Source: Nitrososphaerota archaeon (GTDB lineage Archaea > Thermoproteota > Nitrososphaeria > Nitrososphaerales > Nitrosopumilaceae). From it: DNA of 58,375 nt. Below the pieces are notes generated by a model. The model did no database searches, was not told where the DNA came from, and was given only the letters and a program-made list of their open reading frames with translations. Positions 23,499 through 32,576 of this stretch are shown here, one piece after another; within the stretch, counting starts at the first letter, position 1, and each line of letters starts with the position of its first letter. The position numbers and the translations under genes were made by a program. The stretch spans positions 1 to 58,375 of the forward strand of contig JAGWGA010000007.1 of the NCBI GenBank assembly GCA_028867675.1, written 5' to 3'.

Positions 23499-23562
23499 TA
23501 CTGTTCTATCTGATGCAAGATAATTTAGCGATATCTATTTTGGATTGTATTATAAAAAATGA

Positions 23563-23700
23563 TTACTTTCTGATAATTTCCCATTCATTTTTGCAGTCTT
23601 CGCATAAAAAATAGTAATGCATACCATCATCTTTCTCAATTGGGTCCATGTATTGGCCAGTGTTCTTTGACTGACATTCTATGCATTCTTGCTCCTTCAT
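23563..23700 (-). CDS. Zinc-ribbon micro-protein, 45 residues
   Basis: The frame from the ATG at 23700 encodes 45 residues with CIEC near residue 6 and CEDC near 33, a compact TFIIS-like zinc ribbon with YYFLCEDCKNEW at the second knuckle. Such stand-alone ribbons can bind nucleic acid or act as adaptors. Function unknown. Confidence 0.55.
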   Translation of the reverse strand: MKEQECIECQSKNTGQYMDPIEKDDGMHYYFLCEDCKNEWEIIRK

Positions 23701-23799
23701 GTTATTTTTTAGATTGCATCATAAATTAACACTTTACATGATTTCTACAGATTAACTAAGTATGTGTCATTTTTATAGAACTTGCACCAATTTGATTCC

Positions 23800-24072
23800 A
23801 TGTTTCGATGTATCAGTTCTGTATGCAGAGCAAAAATTCTACGAGGTACTCTATGTAGTAAATGCGGATTAGAAAATGCAAAAGAAGCTGGAAGAATTGC
23901 ATTAGAGATACTTGATGAAAGAGGAATTGACGAGCTTGACGAGTTTCTAATAATTCATTTTCCTGATGAGAACAAGAGGAAAAAAATCAGACATGTTATG
24001 CTTCAAATCAACTACACTGCAAATAGGAAAAAAGAGTTTGGACCTAAAAAACCTCGAAATGCAAGACACTAG
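23800..24072 (+). CDS. Small zinc-binding protein with helical domain
   Basis: 90 residues from ATG 23800, which is leaderless with TTTTTATAG about 26 bp upstream. The N-terminus has CISSVC and CSKCG, a zinc knuckle. The remainder is helical and charged, ending in a basic tail. I do not recognise the family. Confidence 0.6.
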   Translation: MFRCISSVCRAKILRGTLCSKCGLENAKEAGRIALEILDERGIDELDEFLIIHFPDENKRKKIRHVMLQINYTANRKKEFGPKKPRNARH

Positions 24073-24156
24073 GTATCAAAAACCGCCTTCTTTTCACAAG
24101 ATTCACTTCTAAATGCACTATGAAGAGTTATTACAAGGCATAATGCCCTGAAAGCC

Positions 24157-24300
24157 ATGTCATCACCAGATAGACAAATGTTTCCAACTACATGTGCAGA
24201 TTGTAAAAAAGAAACACAGGTCCCTTTCAAACCAACAGAAGGAAGACCGGTTTATTGCAAGGAATGTTTACCAAAACATAGACCAGCACGAAGTTTTTAG
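24157..24300 (+). CDS. CxxC-type zinc micro-protein, 47 residues
   Basis: The frame from ATG 24157 encodes CADC, then VPFKPTEGRPVYCKECL. The spacing and the FKPTEGRPVYC core match a small archaeal zinc-binding module also found as a domain of larger nucleic-acid-binding proteins. It is a confident gene despite its length, because the core motif is so characteristic. Function unknown. Confidence 0.65.
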   Translation: MSSPDRQMFPTTCADCKKETQVPFKPTEGRPVYCKECLPKHRPARSF

Positions 24301-24433
24301 GCTGAAATACGCTTAAACAATTTTTTTTCCTACTAACATTCAACTAACTTCCTAAATTAATACTCGAAAAATTTATCCACATTAGAATCTGTGAATTGTT
24401 ATACTTGTTTGATGATGAATTGGTGATCATGCC

Positions 24434-24655
24434 ATGACGCCCTTTAGGAAAATTCTGGTTATAGATGGTATAGTTCTGATTGGATGCTTTTTTCTAATAT
24501 GGGTTTTAGCCACAGGTTCAAATTTTCTAATTCCCGGACTCCAGACTGATTATATCAGATCATTACCATTGGCCTTGATGTATACTGTATTGGTTGCAAT
24601 ATTGATTATCTTGGGAACCGTACTTTTATTTTTGCCAAAAAGAAAAAGACAATAA
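24434..24655 (+). CDS. Small two-helix membrane protein
   Basis: 73 residues with hydrophobic helices at about 8-28 and 45-66, joined by a polar loop, and a basic C-terminal KRKRQ. The start could also lie slightly upstream. It ends two bases before the convergent YwbE-type gene. Function unknown. Confidence 0.6.
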   Translation: MTPFRKILVIDGIVLIGCFFLIWVLATGSNFLIPGLQTDYIRSLPLALMYTVLVAILIILGTVLLFLPKRKRQ

Positions 24656-24656
24656 T

Positions 24657-24851
24657 TTATGATAACTTTTGCACTCGGCCTATCTTGCCACTGGCAAGTT
24701 CAACTTTAATCCCATGAGGGTGAAAACTACTCGAAGTTAGAATTCGTTTTACTATCCCTTCAGTTAATTTGCCAGAACCTTGGTCTTGTTTTTGAACTAT
24801 GGACACACTAGATCCTATCTTTATCTTGTCTCTTGTAGGTATTGCATCCAT
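24657..24851 (-). CDS. ywbE: YwbE-family protein (DUF2196)
   Basis: A 64-residue beta-rich protein. The sequence KIGSSVSIVQKQDQGSGKL, then EGIVKRILT, HPHGIKVEL and GKIGRVQ follows the YwbE/DUF2196 family end to end. The fold is SH3/KOW-like, suggesting RNA or protein binding, but no function is established. It is a single gene, convergent with the membrane protein at 24434. Confidence 0.8.
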   Translation of the reverse strand: MDAIPTRDKIKIGSSVSIVQKQDQGSGKLTEGIVKRILTSSSFHPHGIKVELASGKIGRVQKLS

Positions 24852-25033
24852 CTGATTTGTCTAGATATGATGATGGTATTTAGTCAATTTGATTTATAGA
24901 AATTTGATTTAATTATCTGATTAAGGATGAATGGTTCCACCAGTACACAGTGCTACAATGTGGCTCAAAACTGATACTATGTCGACTGGCATTTCTAATT
25001 AGATATTGGCCAATCAAGTATTTTAATTTATAG

Positions 25034-25399
25034 TCAGGGCATTCCTTCAGGTGCATGTAGCGCATCATGCTTTAATCTCAAGGCACGATAAATTATTGGG
25101 GCATGGTCTGCTTCAACATCTGTTGTAATGTAGAGTATGTGATCCGAATCCAACGGCATTGTGATTCGTTTTAATTTTTCATATTCTACTAGAGCATATT
25201 TTCCCTTTCCAATTTTATCAGAAACTTCGTTTCTTGATTTCCACGCATTGATTGCAAGTTGTAATGATTTTTGACTCTCCTCTGCTGAAAGCAAGTTCTG
25301 TACTCCTTCTCTGTGTGAGCTAAACAATACTTGTCCATTCATATCAAAAATTGTAGCAAAACGAATTTTTGGATCTATGCCCATTACTTTGTCAAACAA
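25034..25399 (-). CDS. Roadblock-like thaumarchaeal protein (DUF6659 type)
   Basis: 121 residues from a TTG at 25399; a TATA box (ATATTA near 25420) lies about 21 bp upstream. ATG 25384 is a possible later start. The protein has the strand-helix-strand arrangement FATIFDMNGQVLFSSHREG, a helix with KSLQLAINAW, then GKGKYALVEYEKLKRITMPL and HILYITTD. It is a paralogue of the protein at 4932-5366. It resembles small-GTPase-regulating roadblock domains. Function unknown. Confidence 0.65.
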   Translation of the reverse strand: MFDKVMGIDPKIRFATIFDMNGQVLFSSHREGVQNLLSAEESQKSLQLAINAWKSRNEVSDKIGKGKYALVEYEKLKRITMPLDSDHILYITTDVEADHAPIIYRALRLKHDALHAPEGMP

Positions 25400-25489
25400 T
25401 GACTTGTAATTCGTGTATATTATGCTCGCTTGTTGCCCATAAACTTTGCTGATTGGAAGAAATCTTACTAATGAATGTAGAGCAAATCT

Positions 25490-25594
25490 TCATTCATCGT
25501 CGTCATCTTCATCAATTGACTCGTAATTGTTGGAATGCAAAACAAATAATTTTCTGTAAAGCGGCAGATTTTTTTCATATAGTATAATGGTCAT
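25490..25594 (-). CDS. Possible 34-residue acidic peptide
   Basis: A short frame from ATG 25594 ending in a run of Asp and Glu. No ribosome-binding site is visible and the evidence is only the open frame, so this is tentative. Confidence 0.25.
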   Translation of the reverse strand: MTIILYEKNLPLYRKLFVLHSNNYESIDEDDDDE

Positions 25595-25748
25595 GATCTG
25601 AAAATGATGCTATTTTTTGACATTTCAATCTATGTCATAATATTACTGTTAAATCTACCCCTGTTTTTCATTTCTGGATGGCAACTCAAATTGACCTAAA
25701 AATAGAAAAAGAGAGTTTTTGGGTTGAAGGTAACTAGTTCGGGTTTGT

Positions 25749-25913
25749 CTAAAATTCTATCTTGTCTTTCTCAGTGAGCAAAAACTTTTTTGATTTTTTT
25801 ACCCCTTTTACATCAAACCAGCTAATCTTCAAAATCACTTTTTTGCCCTTGATTTCGTCAATTGATATCTGGTCAGCTGTCTTTACAAGTTCACTTATTG
25901 TTTGACTTGACAT
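25749..25913 (-). CDS. Small basic protein, 54 residues
   Basis: ATG 25913 is preceded by AGGAGA, a fair ribosome-binding site; a TTG at 25937 would add eight residues. The protein has an N-terminal helix and a beta-rich, Lys-rich C-terminus (GKKVILKISWFDVKG). Unknown function. Confidence 0.5.
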   Translation of the reverse strand: MSSQTISELVKTADQISIDEIKGKKVILKISWFDVKGVKKSKKFLLTEKDKIEF

Positions 25914-26099
25914 TTGTCTCCTGATTTTATTTTTCAATTTGATTCTTGGGACTGAATTTTTTACACATACTATTCAAAAAATTCCAGCTATTCCTCCGAT
26001 CATTTAAGATCAATTATTCCTTTGACTAAGCTAATGTTATGATAAATCAGCTAAATTGATGAGTATGTATGATATACGAAAATCCGCTAAATTAGACAC

Positions 26100-26366
26100 A
26101 TGTTACAAGTACCACAATTGGGAAAAAACACTGAAACAACATGTGTAATGATTAACTGCGAATCTGGCGCTGAGAGTGGGATTATTGATGAGATAAAGTC
26201 TATTCCAGGCGTAAAAGAGAGTGTTAGAACAAGCGGCCCATATGATATCTTGGCAATGATTGAATCAAATACTGTGGAATCACTCAAGGAAATTATAGAA
26301 AACCGGATAAGAAAAATTCCTCAAATTCGCGCTACTACGACACTTGTTATAGCATCACAACTGTAA
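26100..26366 (+). CDS. Stand-alone Lrp/AsnC ligand-binding (RAM) domain protein
   Basis: An 88-residue protein consisting only of the alpha/beta ACT-like effector domain of Lrp/AsnC regulators. It shows the beta strand TTCVMINCESGAE, PGVKESVRTSGPYDILAMIE and a C-terminal strand ATTTLVIAS. There is no helix-turn-helix. Such proteins bind amino acids and can form mixed oligomers with full-length Lrp regulators. A TATA-like ATGATATACG lies about 26-30 bp upstream. Confidence 0.8.
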   Translation: MLQVPQLGKNTETTCVMINCESGAESGIIDEIKSIPGVKESVRTSGPYDILAMIESNTVESLKEIIENRIRKIPQIRATTTLVIASQL

Positions 26367-26424
26367 AATCCTGAAAATCAAAAACTACTTGTGCTGGTGT
26401 ATGGTATTTTATATCATGAAAGGT

Positions 26425-26586
26425 ATGAGTTATAAAAAATTCCGTGAATCCAAAGTCCCCTTTTATGATACCATAGAGGGAAGGATGTCAAGAGCAGATG
26501 TTATAAAAAAACTAGAATCGTTTATTGTGCAGAAATTAGGTGAGGGTCAGGATTTCTTTGACCAGTATAAAGTAAGAGAACTCTAA
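26425..26586 (+). CDS. Small helical protein, unknown
   Basis: 53 residues from ATG 26425; ATG 26416 or 26389 would lengthen it. The sequence SYKKFRESKVPFYDT is followed by a helix ADVIKKLESFIVQKL. It is hydrophilic and basic. It ends 4 bases before the convergent SNF2 gene. No family recognised. Confidence 0.5.
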   Translation: MSYKKFRESKVPFYDTIEGRMSRADVIKKLESFIVQKLGEGQDFFDQYKVREL

Positions 26587-26589
26587 AAC

Positions 26590-28365
26590 CTATCTTGCAA
26601 CACTTGCTGCTAGCTTGTCATGAATCTGTGCTAGGATTAATTCTGCCTTTTCCTTGTTCTCAAAGGTCTCTATCTTTTCATCCATGATTGCATCGATTTC
26701 ATAACTCTTGTCAACTAGAACGTCTGCCACATGATCATCTAGTGTTCCATTACCCATCAAATAGTATGCAAAGACTGTGTTCTTCTGACCAATTCTGTGA
26801 AGTCTGTCTTCAGCTTGTCTGTGTATTGCTGGACTCCAGTCCAGTTCTGCAAATATTACATACCTTGCTTTGCTTAGGTTGATTCCAACGTTTCCTGCTC
26901 TTAGCCCTGCAATGATTAATTTGGTCTCACCGTTTTGGAATCTATCAATACCTTCTTGTCTTTCTTTATCACTCTGACCTCCAATTATGGATGCAGGTGC
27001 ATATTCTGCCAAGTTTCTATGAAGTAGCTCGTGAATTGCTTTGTGATGACAAAATACAACAACGCTTTCCTCAATCTCCATTATGTTTTTGACAAATTCG
27101 ATAACATGTGGAACCTTGGCAACACCTGCAGCTTGTCTCTCACTTTGAATTGCTCTTTTGTATGATGAGAATTTATCAAATGCACTAGTGGCACTTTTTT
27201 GCTCTTTTTCCAGTCTCTCCCAAATCTTTCCAAGCTCTGCCTGGTAATAGTTGATATCTGAATCAATAAGCTCCTTATACCTTACCTTCTCTTTTAGCTC
27301 CTTTAGAACATCTGATTTCTTTCTTCTTAGCATGACATGCTTACGCAACTCTTCTCCAAGGCTTGCACGTTTATTCTCAAGAACAATTGCCTTGCCTTTT
27401 TCGTTGACATAACAAAAGTACTCACAAAACTCATCAAATGTTCCAAGTAGCCCAGGTCTTAGTATGTCAACAATTGGCCAAATCTCTGAACCTCTATTGT
27501 AAATTGGTGTACCGGATAATCCGACTCTATATTTTACAGATTCTAGTCCGGCAAGTTTTTTGACTGCCATGTATTTTTTTGTAGTCTTTGAACGCAAGTG
27601 CTGTACTTCATCACAGACAATTGTTTTGATATTTAATTTTGAAAGATCATCCATTCTTTTATGAAGCAAATCATAGTTTATGATATACACGTCATGCTTT
27701 GGAATTTCTTGAGCTTTACCTGTTCGAATTAAAACGGACGATGGATGTTCATTTTCAACTACCTTTCCATTGCGGCTGCGCTTTTTTAGAAACTTTTGGG
27801 TTTCTCTTTGCCAGTTGTTGAGAGTAACAAGCGGTGCAACAATTAGAACGGGAAAAGTCTGTTTTTCTGTGGCAAGATATGCCAAGGTCTGTACTGTTTT
27901 TCCAAGGCCCATCTCGTCTGCCAAAAGTGCATTTCCATATGATTTTAAAAGAAAGTCCAATCCCTCTCTTTGAAAGTCCAGCAGTTTTCCTCTAAACTGT
28001 GGGCCAGGAGAAGCCTTTCGAAGCTTTTCTATTCTTGTCCACTTTTTCTGTGGGACTATGACCTTGCGGACTTTTCTGTGCCAGATTGATTTTGATCTAA
28101 TCTCAAGCGGGTATCTATCCATTATCCATTTTATTTTCTCTACGTTTTGGAGGGTGTCTGGAACTATGGCCTCTTCTGGGCCGTTACCATACCATGCATG
28201 TGGTATGACACGAGCTACCATGCTTACTGCTCTAGAGCCGGTTAGTTTCCAAGTCCAATTTTTTGAATATGTATCCAAGACATATTCAAGGGTGCCAAAG
28301 TCTTTCATAGATCGTAATTCTTCGACATTAATCAAACTCGATTTATGAATCTTTAACTCTGGCAC
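26590..28365 (-). CDS. SNF2-family DNA-dependent ATPase/helicase
   Basis: 591 residues from a GTG start. The helicase core has motif I LLADEMGLGKTVQTL, motif Ia VLIVAPLVTLNNW, motif II as DEVQH (DExH variant), motif III GLSGTPIYNR, motif V AGNVGINL and motif VI HRQAEDRLHRIGQ. The N-terminal 130 residues resemble the HARP-like region of SMARCAL1-type annealing helicases, but this is uncertain. SNF2 enzymes move along double-stranded DNA to remodel nucleoprotein or anneal strands; in archaea they act in repair and replication-fork handling. A stand-alone gene. Confidence 0.9.
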   Translation of the reverse strand: MPELKIHKSSLINVEELRSMKDFGTLEYVLDTYSKNWTWKLTGSRAVSMVARVIPHAWYGNGPEEAIVPDTLQNVEKIKWIMDRYPLEIRSKSIWHRKVRKVIVPQKKWTRIEKLRKASPGPQFRGKLLDFQREGLDFLLKSYGNALLADEMGLGKTVQTLAYLATEKQTFPVLIVAPLVTLNNWQRETQKFLKKRSRNGKVVENEHPSSVLIRTGKAQEIPKHDVYIINYDLLHKRMDDLSKLNIKTIVCDEVQHLRSKTTKKYMAVKKLAGLESVKYRVGLSGTPIYNRGSEIWPIVDILRPGLLGTFDEFCEYFCYVNEKGKAIVLENKRASLGEELRKHVMLRRKKSDVLKELKEKVRYKELIDSDINYYQAELGKIWERLEKEQKSATSAFDKFSSYKRAIQSERQAAGVAKVPHVIEFVKNIMEIEESVVVFCHHKAIHELLHRNLAEYAPASIIGGQSDKERQEGIDRFQNGETKLIIAGLRAGNVGINLSKARYVIFAELDWSPAIHRQAEDRLHRIGQKNTVFAYYLMGNGTLDDHVADVLVDKSYEIDAIMDEKIETFENKEKAELILAQIHDKLAASVAR

Positions 28366-28490
28366 GAAGATCGCAGTTTTATCAATTTATTGCCTGTTTA
28401 TGTAATTTCAAATAAAAAAATGTGATTTTTACCAATAACTTGAGATTTAATGGATGCTTTACAAAAAGACTAGTTTGGTAGTACTGTCTA

Positions 28491-29531
28491 TTAGGACTTT
28501 TTTCGTGTCCATTTCTTTAGTCTGTCAAATCCCAGACTCTGTCCAAAGAATTTTCTTACATAAAAGTAAGCTACAGCAGTAGCCAATCCTGCTGACATTA
28601 CAACCGTAGTAACGATTGGCCAAAATACTGTTTCATGGCCTGGGTATAGTCCAAAGACTGTAGCAATTGTGTTTGGTACAAGTTCAGCAGTGCCTGCGAC
28701 TGTCCACCAAATGATGAGGATTGTAACTTTGTTTGTAACTTCGGTTTGAACTACGTTGACTCCAGTAGCCACCATCTGCATTATGTTTTCTGACATTTGG
28801 ATCTGCCTGTCAAGTCTTCCTAAAATTACCTCAAACTTGCCAAGAATCACTTCATTGTCTGAGACCATTTCAGAATCACCATACTTTAGATTGTGTACTG
28901 TATCGTAGCTTGCCCACGTTGCATTAAGAAAAGTCAAAAGTGATGTACGTACATTTGATAATTCTAATGAAATATCTCTAGTTACTTGTCTTGAACCTGC
29001 AATATCAATCTCAAATTGCTCTGCTCTTTCTACTATGAGACGTAATATGGAGAAATTAGATTCGCTAATTTCATCTATGATTCTTGCCAATAATATGGTC
29101 TGTCTGTCTGCCCAGTTATCTGCCTCTTTTGGAAGCTTTCGTAATAACGTTGGCGCATAATTATACAGACGTGTAATCTTTCCACCATAGTCATCATGAA
29201 TAGTCACAATGAGATCTTTTTTTACAAAGATCAAAATTGGCGCAGTCTCAGTCTTGTTATTTCCAGGTACCACAAAGGGTATCATTAGACCCAGTGTATC
29301 TGCTCTGTCTTCATAACTTGACACATATCCTGATAGTAACACTGAAGGATCCATTGTGATTCCAAGTTTTTCTAGAATTTTTGGAGTTTCTCCTACGATG
29401 TTATCTACTACACATTCAATCCAAGTAAGTTGTCCTGATATTGATATGCTAGAAAGTTCTTCAAGATTAACAGTTGGTTTCTTAAACGGTACTCCTTCTT
29501 CTAACCCTGCAACACTGATTGACTTGATCAT
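28491..29531 (-). CDS. CorA-like metal-ion transporter lacking the GMN motif
   Basis: 346 residues. The N-terminal cytoplasmic alpha/beta region and the long stalk helix (SVLLSGYVSSYEDRAD, then a coiled region to residue 265) follow CorA architecture. Two transmembrane helices lie near 270-293 and 305-327. The universally important YGMN motif after the first helix is replaced by a segment with LVPNTIATVFGLYPG. It is therefore a divergent CorA; the transported ion, or whether it transports at all, is unknown. It is monocistronic. Confidence 0.75.
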   Translation of the reverse strand: MIKSISVAGLEEGVPFKKPTVNLEELSSISISGQLTWIECVVDNIVGETPKILEKLGITMDPSVLLSGYVSSYEDRADTLGLMIPFVVPGNNKTETAPILIFVKKDLIVTIHDDYGGKITRLYNYAPTLLRKLPKEADNWADRQTILLARIIDEISESNFSILRLIVERAEQFEIDIAGSRQVTRDISLELSNVRTSLLTFLNATWASYDTVHNLKYGDSEMVSDNEVILGKFEVILGRLDRQIQMSENIMQMVATGVNVVQTEVTNKVTILIIWWTVAGTAELVPNTIATVFGLYPGHETVFWPIVTTVVMSAGLATAVAYFYVRKFFGQSLGFDRLKKWTRKKS

Positions 29532-29664
29532 AAACTAGGGAAAATTTTTGACTTATATACATCTATTTGTGAAATTTGCCAAATCATTTCTGATACTTCA
29601 TTATCTTCTATAGATTTTCTATAACCCTAACATAATAATAGAAGTTTCAAAGGTAGTACTGACA

Positions 29665-29946
29665 ATGAAAATATTAGTTGACGAAATGTATGATGGAATT
29701 GATACTAAACTCAAAGAATTTGGCTATCAGGCATTTAGTGTCAAAAAGCTAATCGCCGAAGGAAAAAAGCTATCAAGTGACTATTCTGTTATAAAATATG
29801 CAGAAGAAAATGGCATGATTGTAGTCACAGAAGATGTAGAAATTGGCAAAGCTTGCAAGGAAAATGATATCCGCTGTGTCCTACTTGACAATGAAACCAT
29901 ATTCAAGATAATTTTAGAAGAATTGAGCAAGTATAAGGAACGTTAA
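29665..29946 (+). CDS. DUF5615 PIN-like protein
   Basis: A 93-residue protein with MKILVDEMYDG at the N-terminus and VVTEDVEIGKAC in the middle, the acidic residues of the PIN-like DUF5615 (Mut7-C related) family. These are probable RNases; in bacteria they commonly pair with a DUF433 antitoxin. No antitoxin-like gene lies beside it, so a toxin role is unproven. The TATA-like CATAATAATAG is about 35 bp upstream. Confidence 0.75.
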   Translation: MKILVDEMYDGIDTKLKEFGYQAFSVKKLIAEGKKLSSDYSVIKYAEENGMIVVTEDVEIGKACKENDIRCVLLDNETIFKIILEELSKYKER

Positions 29947-30021
29947 TGTCCGGGTCTAACTGATTTGAACTATTTTTAGATTGAATTGTGCTGCAAACAA
30001 AACTCTGGGATGAAAAATATC

Positions 30022-30393
30022 CTAGGAATCATTCTTGTCAACTATTCTTTTTGGAATGTGATTTCCTATATTTGTACTAAAAATTCTAATATTTGAAAAT
30101 GTTCTCAGTACAGATTTTGTAATCAATCCCATGGCACTTTTAGCAAAATCTGGCTTTGCGATGTTTTCTTCTGCGACAATTCTCAAGGTAGTTCTATGAT
30201 TCATCGAAATCATTTCAAACATGAATTCTTGACTGTTTATATCGGATATCACTGGAATTAACGCACGCTTTTTCTCCTTGTCTAGAAAAATAGCGTCTAT
30301 TTTGATCGGGAACGGTTTATCCTGAACTATGTTTTGAAATTTCAATGAAAATTCTTCAAGGTTAATCCTGTTGTCAAAAATCACATGCGACAT
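30022..30393 (-). CDS. Unknown protein, 123 residues
   Basis: A soluble alpha/beta protein without cysteines or nucleotide-binding motifs. It has alternating strands (IDAIFLDKEKKRALIPVISDI) and a basic C-terminus. Its size and pattern resemble the small DUF6659-type proteins in the window, but I cannot align it convincingly. Function unknown. Confidence 0.55.
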   Translation of the reverse strand: MSHVIFDNRINLEEFSLKFQNIVQDKPFPIKIDAIFLDKEKKRALIPVISDINSQEFMFEMISMNHRTTLRIVAEENIAKPDFAKSAMGLITKSVLRTFSNIRIFSTNIGNHIPKRIVDKNDS

Positions 30394-30617
30394 GTTATTT
30401 CTAATCTAATTTGTGATATAAACAAGTAGGTGTTCTAATTTTGTAGAATGATGCTTAGCTTGACCTACTGCAAAATAACCATCGTATTGTTTGCAAAATT
30501 CTAATTAAGCAAATCCAGACCTCGAATTTTTGGATTTTGATTTGGAAGAATAAAGGTTATAGTCATTTTACAAGTAGAAAAATATAAGAACCTGTCCAGT
30601 ACACCAGACTGATTATC

Positions 30618-30890
30618 ATGGATGAAAATGCTCTGGCACTAATCTCTAGTATAGAAGTAGTTTTGATGAGAAATGGCAATGAGAATTACAATCTAGTTCT
30701 GGCTAAACTTGGCGCTCGATATGACTGCAAAATAATGGATTGTTATGATCACCCGGAATACTTGAAAACCATACTGCATGAAGTGTATAAAGAAAATTAC
30801 ACTTCAATCATAAATGAAATCAGATTGGAATTGGGTACTTTTGATACTGAAGAAATAAGCGATTTTATCAATATTCTGCTAAACCCCTGA
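30618..30890 (+). CDS. Small helical protein, tandem paralogue A
   Basis: 90 residues, all-helical. It aligns with the next protein along its length: IE.VL.R.GN.N.NLVL..L...Y.CKI..C.DH......L..VY...Y.S....I..EL. The pattern resembles the small thaumarchaeal output-type domains (NitrOD5-like) found in signalling proteins, a tentative match. It lies just before a histidine kinase and a response regulator, so a signalling-output role would fit. Confidence 0.65.
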   Translation: MDENALALISSIEVVLMRNGNENYNLVLAKLGARYDCKIMDCYDHPEYLKTILHEVYKENYTSIINEIRLELGTFDTEEISDFINILLNP

Positions 30891-30965
30891 TATTGTATTA
30901 TTTTCATATTTTTAACAAGTACCTAGTTCCGCAATCCTAAAAGATGACGACAGCGAATATTACTT

Positions 30966-31250
30966 GTGGTTTTCCTTTCAGAGGAAAATAAATTAGCTGT
31001 AACATCACGCATTGAATCAGTACTGATAAGAAGAGGAAATGACAATTTTAATTTAGTTTTGTCTAACCTGAATGACCATTATAATTGCAAAATTATAGGG
31101 TGCCTGGACCACTTGGAACGTTTACGAGATACATTGAAGGCAGTATACGCGCAAGACTATCATTCTGTTTTGGAGGATATTAGTTGGGAATTGGAGGTGT
31201 TAGACATGGATGAATTTAAAACCAAGTTTTGTTCAATCATGTCAAGTTAG
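30966..31250 (+). CDS. Small helical protein, tandem paralogue B
   Basis: 94 residues from a GTG start and a paralogue of the preceding gene, with NDHYNCKIIGCLDHLERL replacing ARYDCKIMDCYDHPEYL. The invariant Cys in CKI and C-x-DH may matter for function. The gap of 75 bases contains its own AT-rich box. The histidine-kinase gene begins 79 bases downstream. Confidence 0.65.
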   Translation: MVFLSEENKLAVTSRIESVLIRRGNDNFNLVLSNLNDHYNCKIIGCLDHLERLRDTLKAVYAQDYHSVLEDISWELEVLDMDEFKTKFCSIMSS

Positions 31251-31329
31251 TTCGTATCAAAACCATATTTGGTAGTTATTAGCAAGTTTGTTGTTTCTGA
31301 TCATACTAGTAAATTAATTTCCCCATGGA

Positions 31330-32463
31330 GTGAAAATTGCATTGACTCTACAATCAAAGGAATCAGGCACGAATTTCTCGGCTAGAGAGATGGCCTACGA
31401 TGAACTAAAAGAATTGGGTATTGCTGAAAATGAGTTAATCGAAAAAGAAAAGCACTTGACTATGCTCACAAACGAATCTTTTTCAAAAATGAAGGAAGTA
31501 TCTAAAATTAATCGTGATTTACAAAATAGAATAAAATCTCTACAAGAACTAAGTGCATCATTGAATAGAAAAAATGAGGAACTAAAAATGGCAAATCAAG
31601 AACTCGAAAGAAAAACAATTCAAAATGATCATATAAGTTTGGAATTACAAGAAAAGTTAGAACGTGTTACTCAAAAAGAAAAAGAACTATCACTACAACG
31701 TGATTTTCTAGCAAGACGATTAGATGAAACAACACAGGATTTGGTCAAGGCAGAAAAGTTTGCCATAATAGGTGAGCTATCAGCTAGACTGGCACATGAT
31801 CTGAGAAATCCACTTTCAGTAATAAAAAATACTATGGATATAATGTCGGTCAAGCAGAATATGAAAATTGAGGAACGATTGCAATATGTTACAAGATTCA
31901 AGAGAGCAGTTCAACGAATGTCACACCAGATTGATGACGTGCTAGATTTTGTGAAAAAAACTGAAATGGTATTGCACGTTGCATCTTTGCGTTCAATTAT
32001 TGAAAGCGCACTTGGTGTTATTATAGTTCCTACTAATGTCCGAATATCTCTTCCGCAAAATGATGTGATTATAACCTGTGACTCTAGAAAATTAGAGGCG
32101 GTTTTCTCAAATATTATACTAAATGCAATTCAAGCTACCAATGATAATGGGGAAGTAAAGATCCGTGTGTCCGATATTGATTCCAACGTTCAAATTGAAT
32201 TTGAAGATACGGGTCCTGGCATACCTGCCGATATAGTTCCCAAAATATTTGATCCATTGTTTACAACTAAACAAACTGGAACAGGATTGGGGCTTTCTAT
32301 ATGCAAAAATATTGTAGAACAACACGGTGGCACAATTACTGTAAAGTCTCCGCCTACCATATTTACAATAAATCTTCCAAAAAATATGTTACAAAATAAA
32401 ACAAACAACTATCAAACATTTGTGACTGGAAAAACTACCTATCTAAGAGAGTCTCGTCAGTAA
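31330..32463 (+). CDS. Soluble histidine kinase with long coiled coil
   Basis: 377 residues from a GTG start. Residues about 20-135 form a continuous coiled coil without transmembrane segments or a recognised sensor domain. The H-box is ARLAHDLRNPLSVIK (about residue 155). The ATPase part has NAIQATND (N-box), DTGPGI (G1), FDPLFTTK (F-box) and GTGLGLSI (G2). It is a complete kinase core acting in the cytoplasm; input probably comes through the coiled coil or a partner such as the tandem small proteins. The response regulator at 32577 is the likely partner. Confidence 0.88.
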   Translation: MKIALTLQSKESGTNFSAREMAYDELKELGIAENELIEKEKHLTMLTNESFSKMKEVSKINRDLQNRIKSLQELSASLNRKNEELKMANQELERKTIQNDHISLELQEKLERVTQKEKELSLQRDFLARRLDETTQDLVKAEKFAIIGELSARLAHDLRNPLSVIKNTMDIMSVKQNMKIEERLQYVTRFKRAVQRMSHQIDDVLDFVKKTEMVLHVASLRSIIESALGVIIVPTNVRISLPQNDVIITCDSRKLEAVFSNIILNAIQATNDNGEVKIRVSDIDSNVQIEFEDTGPGIPADIVPKIFDPLFTTKQTGTGLGLSICKNIVEQHGGTITVKSPPTIFTINLPKNMLQNKTNNYQTFVTGKTTYLRESRQ

Positions 32464-32576
32464 AATCTTGCTTGGATTGCCAATGGGTGATTCTAGACTT
32501 TAATTTGCATACTGTGAATTGTTTGTAGGTCCCGTACAAGCTATTGTTTTACAATGTTATACTACGTAATTCACGT

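Noticed and set aside
24914-24999. A 23-codon frame between the YwbE and DUF6659-type genes
   Set aside because: No ribosome-binding site, TATA box or conserved motif supports it.
30400-30600. Inverted repeats AGTAGGT/ACCTACT and AAATCCA/TGGATTT
   Set aside because: Arms are short with long imperfect loops in AT-rich DNA; not distinguishable from chance.
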